From assembly GCF_003369575.1 (NCBI RefSeq), contig NZ_PIOC01000033.1, positions 92,380 through 156,379 of the forward strand: 64,000 nucleotides of DNA. Direction: 5' to 3'. A program made the translations under genes and the position numbers. Within the stretch, counting starts at the first letter, position 1, and each line of letters opens with the position of its first letter. Positions 30,937-40,093 of this stretch are shown piece after piece. The notes beneath the pieces are model-generated. The model worked only from the letters and a program-made list of their open reading frames with translations. It was not told where the DNA came from and made no database searches. This stretch comes from Oceanobacillus arenosus. GTDB lineage: Bacteria; Bacillota; Bacilli; Bacillales; Amphibacillaceae.

Positions 30937-31014
30937 TGTATGCAAATTGAGAGGTAATCATGCGCTCACTTTATAAGTGCCACTAGTTTAAAAAATAGTT
31001 AAGGAGGAATTTCT

Positions 31015-32289
31015 ATGTTAGACATGAAGTATTTACGTAATAATTTTGCTGAGGTAAAGGGCAAGCTCACACATCGTGGGGAGGATTTATCTGAGCTCGA
31101 TCATTTCGAGGAACTAGATAGCAAACGAAGAGAATTGATAGTTCAAACGGAAGAGTTAAAGGCGAAGCGCAATGAAGCAACGAAGCAGATTTCGGCATTA
31201 AAGCGTGAGAAAAAAGATGCAGAGCCAGCAATTAAAGAAATGCGCGAAGTTGGTGACCAAATTTCCGTACTGGATCGCGAGTTAAATGAAATTGAAGAGC
31301 ATCTTCAGCAAATCATGCTGTCTATTCCAAATATCCCGCATGAAAGTGTACCTGTTGGTGAGGATGAAGATGATAATATTGAAATCCGCAATTGGGGTGA
31401 AAAGCCTGCGTTTAATTTCGAGGAACAAGCGCACTGGGATATTGCGTCTAAGCTGGACATTCTAGATTTTGAACGAGCAGCAAAGGTAACCGGCAGTCGC
31501 TTTGTATTTTATAAAGGACTTGGTGCGAGACTTGAGCGCGCGCTGATTAACTTTATGATGGAATTGCATGCGGATCAACATGGTTATGTGGAGATGCTTC
31601 CACCAACGATCGTGAATCGCGCGTCGATGACTGGTACTGGGCAGCTTCCGAAATTTGAAGAAGATGCGTTCAAGCTAGAGGGTTGGGATTACTTTATGGT
31701 TCCGACAGCAGAGGTTCCAGTAACAAATTATCATCGCGATGAGATTTTGGCTGGTGAGAATCTACCGATAAAATATGTTGCATTTAGCAGCAGCTTCCGT
31801 TCTGAAGCAGGTTCTGCTGGACGCGACACACGCGGATTAATTCGCCAGCATCAATTCAATAAAGTAGAGCTTGTTCATTTTGTAAAACCAGAGGATTCTT
31901 ATGAAACATTGGAAATTCTTACTGGTCACGCTGAAAGGGTATTGCAGCTTCTAAACTTACCATACCGTGTCATGAGCATGTGTACAGGTGATCTAGGCTT
32001 TACCGCAGCGAAGAAATATGACATTGAAGTTTGGATGCCAAGCCAGGATAAATACCGCGAAATATCTTCTTGCTCTAATTTCGAAGCCTTTCAAGCAAGA
32101 CGTGCAGGCATTCGCTTTAGAAGAGAAGCAAATGGTAAACCAGAATACGTTCATACATTAAATGGATCAGGTCTTGCACTTGGTAGAACCGTTGCGGCCA
32201 TCTTAGAAAATTACCAACAAGCGGACGGTTCTGTAATCGTTCCAGAAGCATTACGTCCATATATGTGTGGTAAAGAAGTCATTAAATAG
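31015..32289 (+). CDS. serS: Seryl-tRNA synthetase
   Basis: This 424-residue class II synthetase charges tRNA-Ser. An N-terminal coiled-coil arm (about residues 27-100) grips the long variable arm. Class II motif 2 ([21 protein letters not shown]) is shortened here to [15 protein letters not shown], near residue 261. Motif 3, [20 protein letters not shown], is near 383. AAGGAGG precedes the ATG. It is under T-box control and is the first gene after dacA. Confidence 0.97.
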   Translation: MLDMKYLRNNFAEVKGKLTHRGEDLSELDHFEELDSKRRELIVQTEELKAKRNEATKQISALKREKKDAEPAIKEMREVGDQISVLDRELNEIEEHLQQIMLSIPNIPHESVPVGEDEDDNIEIRNWGEKPAFNFEEQAHWDIASKLDILDFERAAKVTGSRFVFYKGLGARLERALINFMMELHADQHGYVEMLPPTIVNRASMTGTGQLPKFEEDAFKLEGWDYFMVPTAEVPVTNYHRDEILAGENLPIKYVAFSSSFRSEAGSAGRDTRGLIRQHQFNKVELVHFVKPEDSYETLEILTGHAERVLQLLNLPYRVMSMCTGDLGFTAAKKYDIEVWMPSQDKYREISSCSNFEAFQARRAGIRFRREANGKPEYVHTLNGSGLALGRTVAAILENYQQADGSVIVPEALRPYMCGKEVIK

Positions 32290-32454
32290 TTTGAGACAAG
32301 GTAGAGAGCAGAAATTGCCCTTTACCTTTTTTTCTATACAGGGAAAAAGGTTTTATTCCTAATTAACTGGCTGTAAGACCCCCACTTAATGAAGTTTCAC
32401 TTTATAAAAAAGTGTTGCTTTAGGCAGATAAGGCAAGACGTGCGAATGATTAGT

Positions 32455-32670
32455 TGATATATAGTGTGGACTATGGATAATTTGGTTTCAGATCTTTAGA
32501 GAAGTTGAAATCGCTCAAAAGGTTATATTGCTTTACTTCAATTAACATCGTTTGTAAGTGGTAAGCCGCGCTTTTATATTTGACTTTTTACAACCCCAGC
32601 GTAGTGTATTTCTGGAGCGACTAGTCCGAGAGCTTTAAGCACTAAACTTAGTCCGCACTTTATCTAAAAT
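32455..32670 (-). repeat. Intergenic repeat family A, copy 3 (inverted, internally deleted)
   Basis: On the minus strand it reads GATAAAGTGCGGACTAAG, CTCTCGGACTAGTCGCTCCA, GAAATACACTACGCTGGGGT, then CACTTACAAACGATGTTAAT. Compared with copy 2 it lacks the middle of about 100 bases (the TTAGGGGAG to TCTTCC section). It fills most of the 32290-32738 gap; nothing else is seen there. Confidence 0.7.
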
Positions 32671-32738
32671 ACCAACAAGTATAACAGAACAATCCATTCA
32701 GAAAGTGAATAATGACGGGAAATTTGTCGGAAATAACA

Positions 32739-32767
32739 TTGACAATCGAAATTGAGAATGATATATT
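32739..32767 (+). promoter_or_regulatory. Sigma-A promoter of tRNA-Ser
   Basis: A perfect TTGACA (32739-32744) and TATATT (32762-32767) with 17 bases between, 15 bases upstream of the tRNA. Confidence 0.75.
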
Positions 32768-32782
32768 ATAACTTGTCGCTAC

Positions 32783-32875
32783 GGAGGTATACCCAAGTTC
32801 GGCTGAAGGGATCGGTCTTGAAAACCGACAGGCGGGTCAAACCGCGCGGGGGTTCGAATCCCTCTACCTCCTCCA
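32783..32875 (+). tRNA. tRNA-Ser (anticodon UGA)
   Basis: This is a 93-nt tRNA including encoded CCA. The acceptor stem GGAGGTA/TACCTCC, anticodon arm TCGGT-CTTGAAA-ACCGA with TGA at 32819-32821, a long variable arm and the T-loop GGTTCGAATCC fit tRNA-Ser. It lies just downstream of serS, as in B. subtilis. Confidence 0.97.
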
Positions 32876-32910
32876 TTAAACGAATTTAATTAGTATATTA
32901 TAGATGAAAA

Positions 32911-32937
32911 ACCGCTACAATTGTAGCGGTTTTTTTA
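32911..32937. terminator. Bidirectional terminator between tRNA-Ser and relP-type gene
   Basis: ACCGCTACAATTGTAGCGGT is a perfect 20-base palindrome with TTTTTTT on the plus strand and AAAA on the other side. It serves the convergent genes. Confidence 0.85.
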
Positions 32938-33672
32938 CTGTCTATCTTTTAATAATGAGTCTAAAAAATGATCAGGTATTTGAAATCCCCCTTCGCCAAT
33001 TCCTAGGGGATTTACAGCGTAATTTGACGTTTCTTGTTCTTTAATATAGGTTACTTCTTTATACAATCGCTCCATTTTCAAATCCAATTCATTTGCAGCA
33101 GTTGCTGCATTCGTTAATTCTTTCACTAGATGCTCGGGAATTGATTTATTGTATTTATAATAAATTTTATGCTCGAGGCTTGCCCAGAAGTCCATTGCAA
33201 CCGTGCGAATTTGGATTTCAACATATACCTGTTCCTCCCTGTCAGACATAAACACAGGAATAGCCAACACTAAATGCAGGCTCTTATAACCATTTGATTT
33301 TGGATTTTTAATATAATCCTTGCATTCAATTAACGTAATATCCTTCTGCTTTAGGATCATGTCACTTATCTTATAAATATCTGCCGTAAATGAGCAGACA
33401 ATTCGAATGCCAACGATGTCCCTTATATTCTCTTTAATCGAATCTAACGACATCTCAATATTTTTACGAAGCATTTTTTGCAAGATGCTTTCTGGTGATT
33501 TGATACGTGATTTTATATGTTCGATTGGATTATAATCGTGGAAAAGCTGGAATTCCTCTTTTAAAATCGTTAACTTTGTATCCATTTCGCGCAAGCCAAA
33601 TTTATATGTCATCATGAATCGAGTAATTTGATCTCTGATTTCCTTCATTTGTTGTACCTGATCCTTTTCCAT
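32935..33672 (-). CDS. Small alarmone (ppGpp) synthetase, RelP/YwaC type
   Basis: This 245-residue single-domain RelA/SpoT-like synthetase transfers pyrophosphate from ATP to GDP or GTP. It lacks hydrolase and TGS domains. Conserved motifs are NPIEHIKSRIKSPESI (48-63), DIVGIRIVCSF, NGYKSLHLVL and VEIQIRTVAMDFWASLEHK. It resembles B. subtilis YwaC (RelP/SasA, 210 residues) more than YjbM (RelQ), but has a C-terminal extension of about 30 residues (SNYAVNPLGIGEGGFQ). It is a single gene, convergent with tRNA-Ser. In B. subtilis ywaC is elsewhere in the chromosome. Confidence 0.9.
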   Translation of the reverse strand: MEKDQVQQMKEIRDQITRFMMTYKFGLREMDTKLTILKEEFQLFHDYNPIEHIKSRIKSPESILQKMLRKNIEMSLDSIKENIRDIVGIRIVCSFTADIYKISDMILKQKDITLIECKDYIKNPKSNGYKSLHLVLAIPVFMSDREEQVYVEIQIRTVAMDFWASLEHKIYYKYNKSIPEHLVKELTNAATAANELDLKMERLYKEVTYIKEQETSNYAVNPLGIGEGGFQIPDHFLDSLLKDRQ

Positions 33673-33762
33673 AGCAAGTATTCCTTTCTAACGACTAGTA
33701 TCGAAACAAGTAAATTATAACAAAAATCCTAAATAAATGACTGGTTTATCCTCCTTTTCACC

Positions 33763-33791
33763 TTGACAAAAAGGTAACGAGATAATATAGT
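33763..33791 (+). promoter_or_regulatory. Sigma-A promoter of proC
   Basis: TTGACA (33763-33768), 17 bases, TATAGT (33786-33791), about 105 bases before the chosen start. Confidence 0.6.
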
Positions 33792-33898
33792 TCAAAATAA
33801 TTCGTTGGATAAAACATTAGAATGGAATAATTTTTTTGGGACAATCGAGGTAATACCTATTGAGGAAAGTTTTACATATGGAAGAGGGATTATACTTA

Positions 33899-34711
33899 AT
33901 GAATAAAATGATAGCCTTTTTAGGGGCTGGATCTGTTGCAGAAGCGGTTATTTCCGGAATGCTGCGGTCCGAAATGGTAAATAGAGAACAAATCATTGTT
34001 ACAAATCGAAGCAATCAGGAACGACTAGAAAAAATGAAATCCAAGTACAATGTTCAATGTATGAAAGATAAAGAAAAGGCATTTAAACATGCTGATATTG
34101 TCGTGCTTGCTGTAAAACCAAATAATGTTGATGAATCGCTTGAATCGATTAAAGCATATTTGAATCCGAAACAATTAATCATTTCCATCATTGCCGGAGT
34201 GACAACAGAATCAATTACGAATAAAATTGGCATCGATGTCGCTGTTGTGCGCGTGATGCCTAATACATCAGCATCAATTGGCTATTCAGCAACAGCAATT
34301 ACTGCTGGACAATTTGCCACGGATGAACAGGTTGCGCTCGTTGAGGCACTCTTTAAATCAATTGGCATTACATCGATTGTAGCCGAAGATGACATGCATA
34401 TTGTGACCGCTGTATCTGGAAGTGGCCCAGCATATGTCTATTATTTAGTAGAAGCGATGGAGAAGGCTGCGACGGATGCAGGATTAGATAGTGCTATTGC
34501 GAATCAATTAATTACGCAAACGATAATTGGTGCTGGAGAAATGTTGAGGCAATCAGGGGAAACGGCAGTCGAATTACGGAAGAAAATTACAAGCGCTAAA
34601 GGTACAACTGAAGCGGGAATTAAGAGCCTAGAGGAAGCTAATTTTCAAACAATTGTAGTTGAATCGTTGAAGTGCGCACGTGACCGATCAATTGAATTAG
34701 GAAAAAATTGA
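33899..34711 (+). CDS. proC: Pyrroline-5-carboxylate reductase (ProC family)
   Basis: This 270-residue NAD(P)H enzyme makes the last step of proline synthesis. The dinucleotide motif is FLGAGSVAEAVISGM at the N-terminus. The family signature SGSGPAYVYYLVEAMEKAA is near residue 160, and SAKGTTEAGI near 230. I chose ATG 33899 because GAGGGA lies 10 bases upstream and the fold begins there; a TTG at 33860 is in frame. Proline is also an osmolyte in salt-tolerant bacilli. It could be one of several paralogues; its location next to dck is not that of B. subtilis. Confidence 0.9.
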   Translation: MNKMIAFLGAGSVAEAVISGMLRSEMVNREQIIVTNRSNQERLEKMKSKYNVQCMKDKEKAFKHADIVVLAVKPNNVDESLESIKAYLNPKQLIISIIAGVTTESITNKIGIDVAVVRVMPNTSASIGYSATAITAGQFATDEQVALVEALFKSIGITSIVAEDDMHIVTAVSGSGPAYVYYLVEAMEKAATDAGLDSAIANQLITQTIIGAGEMLRQSGETAVELRKKITSAKGTTEAGIKSLEEANFQTIVVESLKCARDRSIELGKN

Positions 34712-34714
34712 GAA

Positions 34715-34753
34715 AAAAATAGGTATTCCTTGTTAAAGGAGCACCTATTTTTT
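34715..34753. terminator. Bidirectional terminator between proC and dck
   Basis: AAAATAGGT pairs with ACCTATTTT, with A- and T-runs outside. The dck stop codon lies in the stem. Confidence 0.75.
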
Positions 34754-35419
34754 CAATGTTAGCTTTCTTGATTGTTGAATTAAATGTCCAACCTTTTTTA
34801 ATACGGGCTCAATTGAATTTTCTTCTTTTATTAAATCATAGTCAGAAATATTGATTCTTAGGACTGGACAAGCATTGAAATTATTAATCCAATTGTCATA
34901 ACGTCCGTACATTTCCTCCCAATAGGCTGTTGGCGTTCCCTTCTCCATATCACGTCCACGTATTTGAATTCTGTTCAAGATATCATCGAGGGACCCTTCT
35001 AAGTATATTAGTAAATCAGGGTGTGGAAAATATGGGGTCATCACCATTGCATCAAATAAATTCGTATAGGTATCATAATCAGTTTGTGACATTGTCCCAT
35101 TATCATAATGCATTTTTGCAAAGATTCCTGTATCTTCATAGATGGATCGGTCTTGAATGAACCCACCACCATATTCGAAGATTTTCTTCTGTTCCTTAAA
35201 ACGTTCTGCTAAAAAGTATACTTGCAAATGAAAGCTCCAACGTTCAAAGTCAGCATAAAATTTTTCTAAATAAGGGTTCGTATCTACTTTTTCGAAAGAG
35301 GTTTTAAAGTTTAATGCTGTTGCTAATGCCTTTGTCATGGTCGACTTACCGACACCAACAGTACCAGCGATTGTAATCACGCTATCGCTTGGTATTTGAT
35401 ATTTCTCACGGAAATTCAT
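34745..35419 (-). CDS. dck: Deoxyadenosine/deoxycytidine kinase
   Basis: This 224-residue deoxynucleoside kinase has the P-loop AGTVGVGKSTMTKALA near residue 20, the substrate region NPYLEKFYADFERWSFHLQ, and the DRS motif in FIQDRSIYEDTGIF. The sequence closely matches B. subtilis Dck. ATG 35419 is preceded by AAAGGAG at 8 bases. That site overlaps the dgk stop, so the pair is translationally linked. It salvages dA and dC. Confidence 0.95.
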   Translation of the reverse strand: MNFREKYQIPSDSVITIAGTVGVGKSTMTKALATALNFKTSFEKVDTNPYLEKFYADFERWSFHLQVYFLAERFKEQKKIFEYGGGFIQDRSIYEDTGIFAKMHYDNGTMSQTDYDTYTNLFDAMVMTPYFPHPDLLIYLEGSLDDILNRIQIRGRDMEKGTPTAYWEEMYGRYDNWINNFNACPVLRINISDYDLIKEENSIEPVLKKVGHLIQQSRKLTLKK

Positions 35420-35432
35420 TGTTATTGCTCCT

Positions 35433-36077
35433 TTATTCATAGTGGCTAGTTTTCTCGTCTAGTTTCTTGCTCACTGAGGATATAATTTGATTTAAATCTG
35501 TTTGATGTCGTATAAAGTCAACTTTGTCTCCATTAATTCGGATGATGGGAATGTTAGGATGGAGAATCTCAAATTCATTCATATACTGCTCATAGTCCCT
35601 CGATAGCTGCTCTAGGTAGCTAACTTCGATTTTCTGCTCAAATTCCCTTCCACGCTGCTGAATTCGATTTAAAATCGTATCTAAGCTAGCATGCAAGTAA
35701 ATCATTATATTTGGTGTCGGCATATCTTCCGTTAAAATACGATAGATTTTCTCATACTTCTCAAATTTATCTTGATCCAATGTACGTTTTGCAAAGATCA
35801 TGTTTTTGGATATATGATAATCGGCAATGACCGGCTTATTCATTTTCAAATATTGAGTCTCAATATCCTCTAATTGCTTAAATCGATTGCACAGAAAGAA
35901 CATTTCCGTTTGGAAACTCCATGCTTCGATATCATCGTAAAACTTGCTAAGGAATGGATTCTCCTCGACAATTTCTTGTAATAAATGAAATTGGAAATGG
36001 TTAGAAAGCTTCGTTGCAAGTGAGGTCTTGCCAATCCCGATTGGACCTTCGATTGCAATAAAAGGAACTTCTACCAT
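35433..36077 (-). CDS. dgk: Deoxyguanosine kinase
   Basis: This 214-residue paralogue of Dck begins MVEVPFIAIEGPIGIGKTSLA, with NPFLSKFYDDIEAWSFQTEMFF and the DYH (not DRS) motif in VIADYHISKN, as in B. subtilis Dgk. The start at 36077 has GGAGGTG 6 bases upstream. An in-frame ATG at 36173 would add 32 residues unlike the family. It is the promoter-proximal gene of dgk-dck. Confidence 0.95.
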   Translation of the reverse strand: MVEVPFIAIEGPIGIGKTSLATKLSNHFQFHLLQEIVEENPFLSKFYDDIEAWSFQTEMFFLCNRFKQLEDIETQYLKMNKPVIADYHISKNMIFAKRTLDQDKFEKYEKIYRILTEDMPTPNIMIYLHASLDTILNRIQQRGREFEQKIEVSYLEQLSRDYEQYMNEFEILHPNIPIIRINGDKVDFIRHQTDLNQIISSVSKKLDEKTSHYE

Positions 36078-36218
36078 ACCCGCACCTCCAATCAATTCGT
36101 CATCTGAAATCAACGCTAAATATCTTACCATAGTTCGACAAGATATTCTATGAGAAAAAATGACACTTTCCATTAAGCGACTTTTTCTGTATAATATAAT
36201 CTATCGTTGGAAAAATAT

Positions 36219-36291
36219 GGCCTCGTAGCTCAGGGGATAGAGCATTGGTTTCCTAAACCATGTGTCGCAGGTTCGAATCCTGCCGGGGCCA
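36219..36291 (+). tRNA. tRNA-Arg (anticodon CCU)
   Basis: This is a 73-nt tRNA with acceptor stem GGCCTCG/CGGGGCC, D-arm GCTC/GAGC, anticodon loop TTCCTAA with CCT at 36252-36254, and T-loop GGTTCGAATCC. The 3' CCA is not encoded. A TATAAT (36190-36195) lies upstream with a weak -35. It reads AGG codons. Confidence 0.95.
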
Positions 36292-36349
36292 CTCTTTTAG
36301 TGCACGACTATTTATGAAAAGGAAAGTACAGAACGCTTAAATAACTAGA

Positions 36350-36383
36350 CAGACCAGCCCTAATCCAATGGCTGGTCTGTTTT
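36350..36383 (+). terminator. Intrinsic terminator after tRNA-Arg
   Basis: CAGACCAGCC pairs with GGCTGGTCTG around 10 bases, followed by TTTTG. The rest of the gap to acsA (36384-36656) holds a weakly conserved family C-like fragment (GGTTGCCTAAAAG, 36483-36495) and a possible TTGAAT-N16-TAAAAT promoter (36550-36577). Confidence 0.75.
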
Positions 36384-36656
36384 GTATTGTAAGATTGTAT
36401 CCTCTGCTACAGAAGTGAACGCCCCTAGTATTGCATATATATCGCTGTTGATTGAAGTGGAAATCAACATTGCAACTAGAGCGGTTGCCTAAAAGTATCG
36501 CTAAGCTAAAATTTTCTAGGCAAAAGGGTTTATCTTGAAAGCAAATACTTTGAATTTGTCACGGAATGTTCTAAAATAGATAATAGTTACCGAAATGTTT
36601 TTATTATTTCGGTTAATATGAATTGTAATCGATTTCAAATTGGATGGAGTGATTGG

Positions 36657-38372
36657 ATGGATATGCAGGTCATACCAGCAAGAGAAGGAAATCATAATTT
36701 ACAAGACTACGATAACACTAGAAAAGACTTTTCATGGGAAGATATGAAAAAGAATTTTAGCTGGAATGAAACAGGGAAGGTGAATATGGCGTATGAAGCA
36801 TTGGACCGCCATGCAGAGGACCCAACTAAAAGGGATAAGGTTGCACTATTATATTCTTCACCAGAGCGTGAAGAAAAAGTAACATTTGGAGCGTTGAGCA
36901 AGGAAAGTAACAAGTTTGCTAATGTACTAAGGAAATATAATGTCAGTAAAGGTGATCGTATATTTTTATTTATGCAGAGAAGTCCAGAGTTCTATGCTGC
37001 CTTCTTCGGCATATTGAAAATCGGAGCGATTGCTGGTCCACTATTTGAGGCATTTATGGAGCAAGCGGTAAGAGATAGGTTACAAGACAGTGAAGCAAGT
37101 GTACTCATTACGACACCTGATTTGATTGACAGGGTGCCACAAGCAGAATTGCCCAATCTAGAAAAAATTATTATCGTGGGCGACAATGTTGAGAAAAATG
37201 ACCGATATATCGATTATAAACGGGAAATGGAGTCCGCATCTGAAAAATTCGCAATTGAGTGGGTTGATTTGGAGGATGGAATGATCCTTCACTATACATC
37301 TGGATCAACTGGAAAGCCAAAAGGGGTGTATCACGTACATCATGCGATGATTCAGCATTATGCAACAGCCCAGTGGGTGCTTGATTTAAAAGAGGATGAC
37401 GTTTATTGGTGCACGGCAGATCCAGGTTGGGTAACGGGCACAAGCTATGGAATATTTGCACCTTGGTTGCTCGGTGTAACAAATGTAGTCCGTGGCGGAA
37501 GGTTCACACCAGACGATTGGTATCAAACATTGGAGAATAATAAAGTAACGGTCTGGTATACTGCTCCAACCGCACTACGACGTTTAGTAAGCTATGGGCA
37601 AGAGGTACTGGATAAATATGATCTGTCATCATTACGACATCTGCTTAGTGTCGGGGAGCCACTTAACCCTGAAGTAATTTCGTGGGGAATGAAGGCATTA
37701 CATTTGCGCATCCATGATACATGGTGGATGACGGAAACGGGTGCACAGCTTATCGTAAATCTCCCGGCACTCGAAATTCGCCCTGGATCAATGGGCAAAC
37801 CAATTCCTGGTATCGAAGCATCGATTGTTGATAATGAAGGAAATGAGATTCCGCCAAATCAAATGGGGAATTTGGCGATTAAAGCACCATGGCCAGCAAT
37901 GATGCGGAAAATCTGGAATAACCCGAGTAAATATGAAAGTTATTTTATTAATGGCTGGTATGTTTCAGGCGATAGTGCATATAAGGATGAGGATGGTTAC
38001 TTCTGGTTCCAAGGGCGTTTGGATGATGTCATTAATACTTCTGGTGAGCGTGTTGGTCCATTTGAAGTTGAAAGTAAATTACTCGAACATCCTGCTGTTG
38101 CTGAGGCAGGTGTAATCGGGAAGCCAGATCCAGTGCGTGGGGAAATCATTAAGGCGTTCATTACGCTTAATGACGGCTATGAGAATTCAGAGGAATTACT
38201 GGAAGATATTCGTAAGTTTGTTAAAACGGGACTCAGTGCACATGCTGCACCGCGAGAAATTGAAGTGAAGGATTCTATACCGAAGACGCGTAGTGGCAAG
38301 ATTATGCGTCGATTACTTAAATCTTGGGAGCTAGGATTACCGACAGGAGATACGTCCACACTCGAGGAATAG
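36657..38372 (+). CDS. acsA: Acetyl-CoA synthetase (acetate-CoA ligase)
   Basis: This 571-residue ANL-family ligase activates acetate to acetyl-CoA via acetyl-AMP. It has the AMP-binding P-loop YTSGSTGKPKG near residue 210, WWMTETG near 361, GWYVSGDSA near 438, and the acetylation-controlled lysine in KTRSGKIMRR near the C-terminus. Length and sequence closely match B. subtilis AcsA (572). The start at 36657 follows GGAG; the longer in-frame start at 36618 adds unrelated residues. In B. subtilis acsA is next to acu genes elsewhere; here it stands alone in the origin region. Confidence 0.95.
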   Translation: MDMQVIPAREGNHNLQDYDNTRKDFSWEDMKKNFSWNETGKVNMAYEALDRHAEDPTKRDKVALLYSSPEREEKVTFGALSKESNKFANVLRKYNVSKGDRIFLFMQRSPEFYAAFFGILKIGAIAGPLFEAFMEQAVRDRLQDSEASVLITTPDLIDRVPQAELPNLEKIIIVGDNVEKNDRYIDYKREMESASEKFAIEWVDLEDGMILHYTSGSTGKPKGVYHVHHAMIQHYATAQWVLDLKEDDVYWCTADPGWVTGTSYGIFAPWLLGVTNVVRGGRFTPDDWYQTLENNKVTVWYTAPTALRRLVSYGQEVLDKYDLSSLRHLLSVGEPLNPEVISWGMKALHLRIHDTWWMTETGAQLIVNLPALEIRPGSMGKPIPGIEASIVDNEGNEIPPNQMGNLAIKAPWPAMMRKIWNNPSKYESYFINGWYVSGDSAYKDEDGYFWFQGRLDDVINTSGERVGPFEVESKLLEHPAVAEAGVIGKPDPVRGEIIKAFITLNDGYENSEELLEDIRKFVKTGLSAHAAPREIEVKDSIPKTRSGKIMRRLLKSWELGLPTGDTSTLEE

Positions 38373-38382
38373 CATGGAGACA

Positions 38383-38424
38383 ATTGACTTTCGCTTAAAC
38401 GTAAGCGGGAGTCAATGTCTTTTT
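38383..38424 (+). terminator. Intrinsic terminator of acsA
   Basis: ATTGACTTTCGCTTA pairs imperfectly with TAAGCGGGAGTCAAT around a 4-base loop, followed by GTCTTTTT. Confidence 0.75.
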
Positions 38425-38477
38425 AGTAGTTAAGAAAGTATATAATTTGGCTGAAGTATTTCTTATGCTGAAACAAC

Positions 38478-38587
38478 CACGTCCAGCTCCAGCGAGACTT
38501 CCCTCTAAAGTGAAGGGGCATGTTTCCTTTATCTCCTACAGCTAAAGGCCTGGAAGTACACAGCTCAAACGGGCGCTTGCGCTTTTG
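38478..38587 (-). repeat. Intergenic repeat family B, copy 4 (inverted)
   Basis: On the minus strand this runs AAAAGCGCAAGCGCCCGTTT to GAAGTCTCGCTGGAGCTGGA and then CGTGG. It has an internal segment with AGGAGATAAAGGAAAC shared with copy 2. Confidence 0.75.
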
Positions 38588-38629
38588 TTAGTATGATAGT
38601 AATGAGTAAGAAATTGAGGTGAATAGGGG

Positions 38630-39163
38630 ATGACTGATACAAATAAGATGGAAAAATTGCTAAAAACAGGTGAACCTATTCCTCTCTATCCAGACACATC
38701 CATCCCGATGATTCCCGGTGATGTGCTCTATTCGCATAAAAGGGCACTTTCCTCTTTTCTTGTCGGTCATGTTGGGTTGATAGGCGAAGATTACCGGGTT
38801 TATCATGTAAATCGCTGGGGAAATAAAGGCCACGCAGACAGTATGCCGATTTATCTTAGCAGACATAAAAAGGGAGAAAAGCTCACGATTTTAAGGTTTT
38901 CTAACCAAATCATTGCGAGGGCAGCAGCGGATTGGTCAATGGCTAATATCAGTAGTATTGATGCATATAAATACACAAGGGATTTGACCGACATTAAAAA
39001 TAATTACTGCTCAAAATATATTTGGCAGGCCTATTACTTTGGAACGACTCCGAATGTAGATCTACTGGCTAATGATCTGGATGCAGAAAAGAAGCGGTAT
39101 ATTATGCCCTCTGGAATCTTCCGGCGTTTAGAAGTAGTAGGGAGCTTCCGGACAAGTGAATAA
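38630..39163 (+). CDS. YiiX/YebB-like papain-fold (NlpC/P60-type) hydrolase
   Basis: This 177-residue protein fits the circularly permuted papain-like amidase group. It has PGDVLYS near residue 29, the catalytic-type His in LVGHVGLIG near 47, and the presumed nucleophilic Cys in NNYCSKYIWQAYYFG near 127. There is no signal peptide, so it is probably cytoplasmic. Substrates of the group are amide or lipid-linked bonds; the specific one is unknown. It is a single gene and starts the accessory block 38.6-40.9 kb. Confidence 0.75.
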   Translation: MTDTNKMEKLLKTGEPIPLYPDTSIPMIPGDVLYSHKRALSSFLVGHVGLIGEDYRVYHVNRWGNKGHADSMPIYLSRHKKGEKLTILRFSNQIIARAAADWSMANISSIDAYKYTRDLTDIKNNYCSKYIWQAYYFGTTPNVDLLANDLDAEKKRYIMPSGIFRRLEVVGSFRTSE

Positions 39164-39169
39164 AAGAAA

Positions 39170-39190
39170 AAAGCGCTGAGCCCAGCACTT
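39170..39190. terminator. Short bidirectional hairpin
   Basis: AAGCGCTG and CAGCACTT pair with one wobble. A-rich sequence lies on one side. It sits between convergent genes. Confidence 0.5.
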
Positions 39191-39513
39191 TAGCTAAAAA
39201 AACGTATGGAAAGAGGAATTTGGTAATATTCTCCGTTATATGACTTTAGTGCGGCGAGTATCGTAAATACAAACCCCATAATTCCGAGAATTGGCAGTAA
39301 TACGATTCCAATCAATACGAAGACCAATATCCATGCGATAACTCCATAAATTGCATACGAAATGAAAAAGTTAAAGTAAGCTTTTCCGTGGAAATTAATG
39401 AAATCAGACTCATCCTTTTTAATTAACCAAATAACGAGTGGTCCTATAATTGCAGATACAAAGCTAAGTAAATAAATGAGAAGTGTGAGCGTTCTTTCTT
39501 CACTTGATGGCAT
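39190..39513 (-). CDS. DUF4870 membrane protein
   Basis: This 107-residue protein has about three membrane segments and begins MPSSEERTLTLLIYLLSF. It carries the DUF4870 pattern PLVIWLIKKDESDFINFHGKAYFNF shortened at about 26-43. The function is unknown; the family resembles small Tic20-like membrane proteins. The start at 39513 has AAGGAGGG 9 bases upstream; the in-frame ATG at 39555 is less likely. Its 3' end meets that of the upstream hydrolase. Confidence 0.8.
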   Translation of the reverse strand: MPSSEERTLTLLIYLLSFVSAIIGPLVIWLIKKDESDFINFHGKAYFNFFISYAIYGVIAWILVFVLIGIVLLPILGIMGFVFTILAALKSYNGEYYQIPLSIRFFS

Positions 39514-39646
39514 TTGTGCAATCCCTCCTTGATGAATTTGGTTTTTGTTGACCATGTATTCATTTTAGCAAAGATAGTTAGGTGCTTAAAGTAATTTTAT
39601 GAGTATTAAGAGAAAACATGAAGAAGTTTTTTAATTATCAAGGAAA

Positions 39647-39680
39647 AAAAGGAGATCGATAATAATTTCGATCTCCTTTT
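39647..39680 (-). terminator. Intrinsic terminator of the hmp remnant
   Basis: AAAAGGAGATCGA pairs with TCGATCTCCTTTT. On the minus strand seven T residues follow. The terminator of hmp is therefore intact even though its 5' half is gone. Confidence 0.8.
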
Positions 39681-39685
39681 GCCTT

Positions 39686-40093
39686 TTACGCTGTAATATC
39701 AGCTGCTGGTCCAAATACTTCGAAGTGTATATCTGTAGCTGCTACATTATATTCCTTCAAGTTTTGGTATGTTGCACGCATGAACCCTTGTGGTCCACAG
39801 AAATAATATACTGCATCATTTGTCGGAAGAATGGTTGCTAACCAATCATAATCAATATATCCAACTTTATCACATTGTACGCCAGCTTCTGCAATGTCAT
39901 ATACGGTGTAGCTTGTTACGTTTTTATGCTGTTGCACAATCTCTTGTACGCGGTCTTTCATCGCGTGGAATTTGCTTGATCTTGCTGCATGGATAAAGAT
40001 TACGTCACGACTTGGTTGTTCTTTAATTACCGTTTCAAGCATGCTAATCATTGGTGTTAAGCCAACCCCACCGCTCAGTAATATTAATGGATT
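39686..40093 (-). pseudogene. hmp: Flavohemoprotein Hmp, C-terminal remnant only
   Basis: The reading frame ends with a normal Hmp C-terminus (YYFCGPQGFMRATYQNLKEY, then FEVFGPAADI). Upstream it continues through the NAD-binding NPLILLSGGVGLTPMISML segment and then loses similarity at about 40093. A stop follows at 40130. Only about 135 of the usual 400 residues remain: the globin domain, the FAD domain and the promoter are missing. Intact Hmp converts NO to nitrate. The remnant has no good start codon or ribosome site. It abuts the nsrR remnant on the other strand. Confidence 0.88.

Noticed and set aside
39686..40051. 121-codon minus-strand frame as a stand-alone oxidoreductase
   Set aside because: Hmp similarity continues upstream of its first ATG without a start signal, showing it is the tail of a longer gene.
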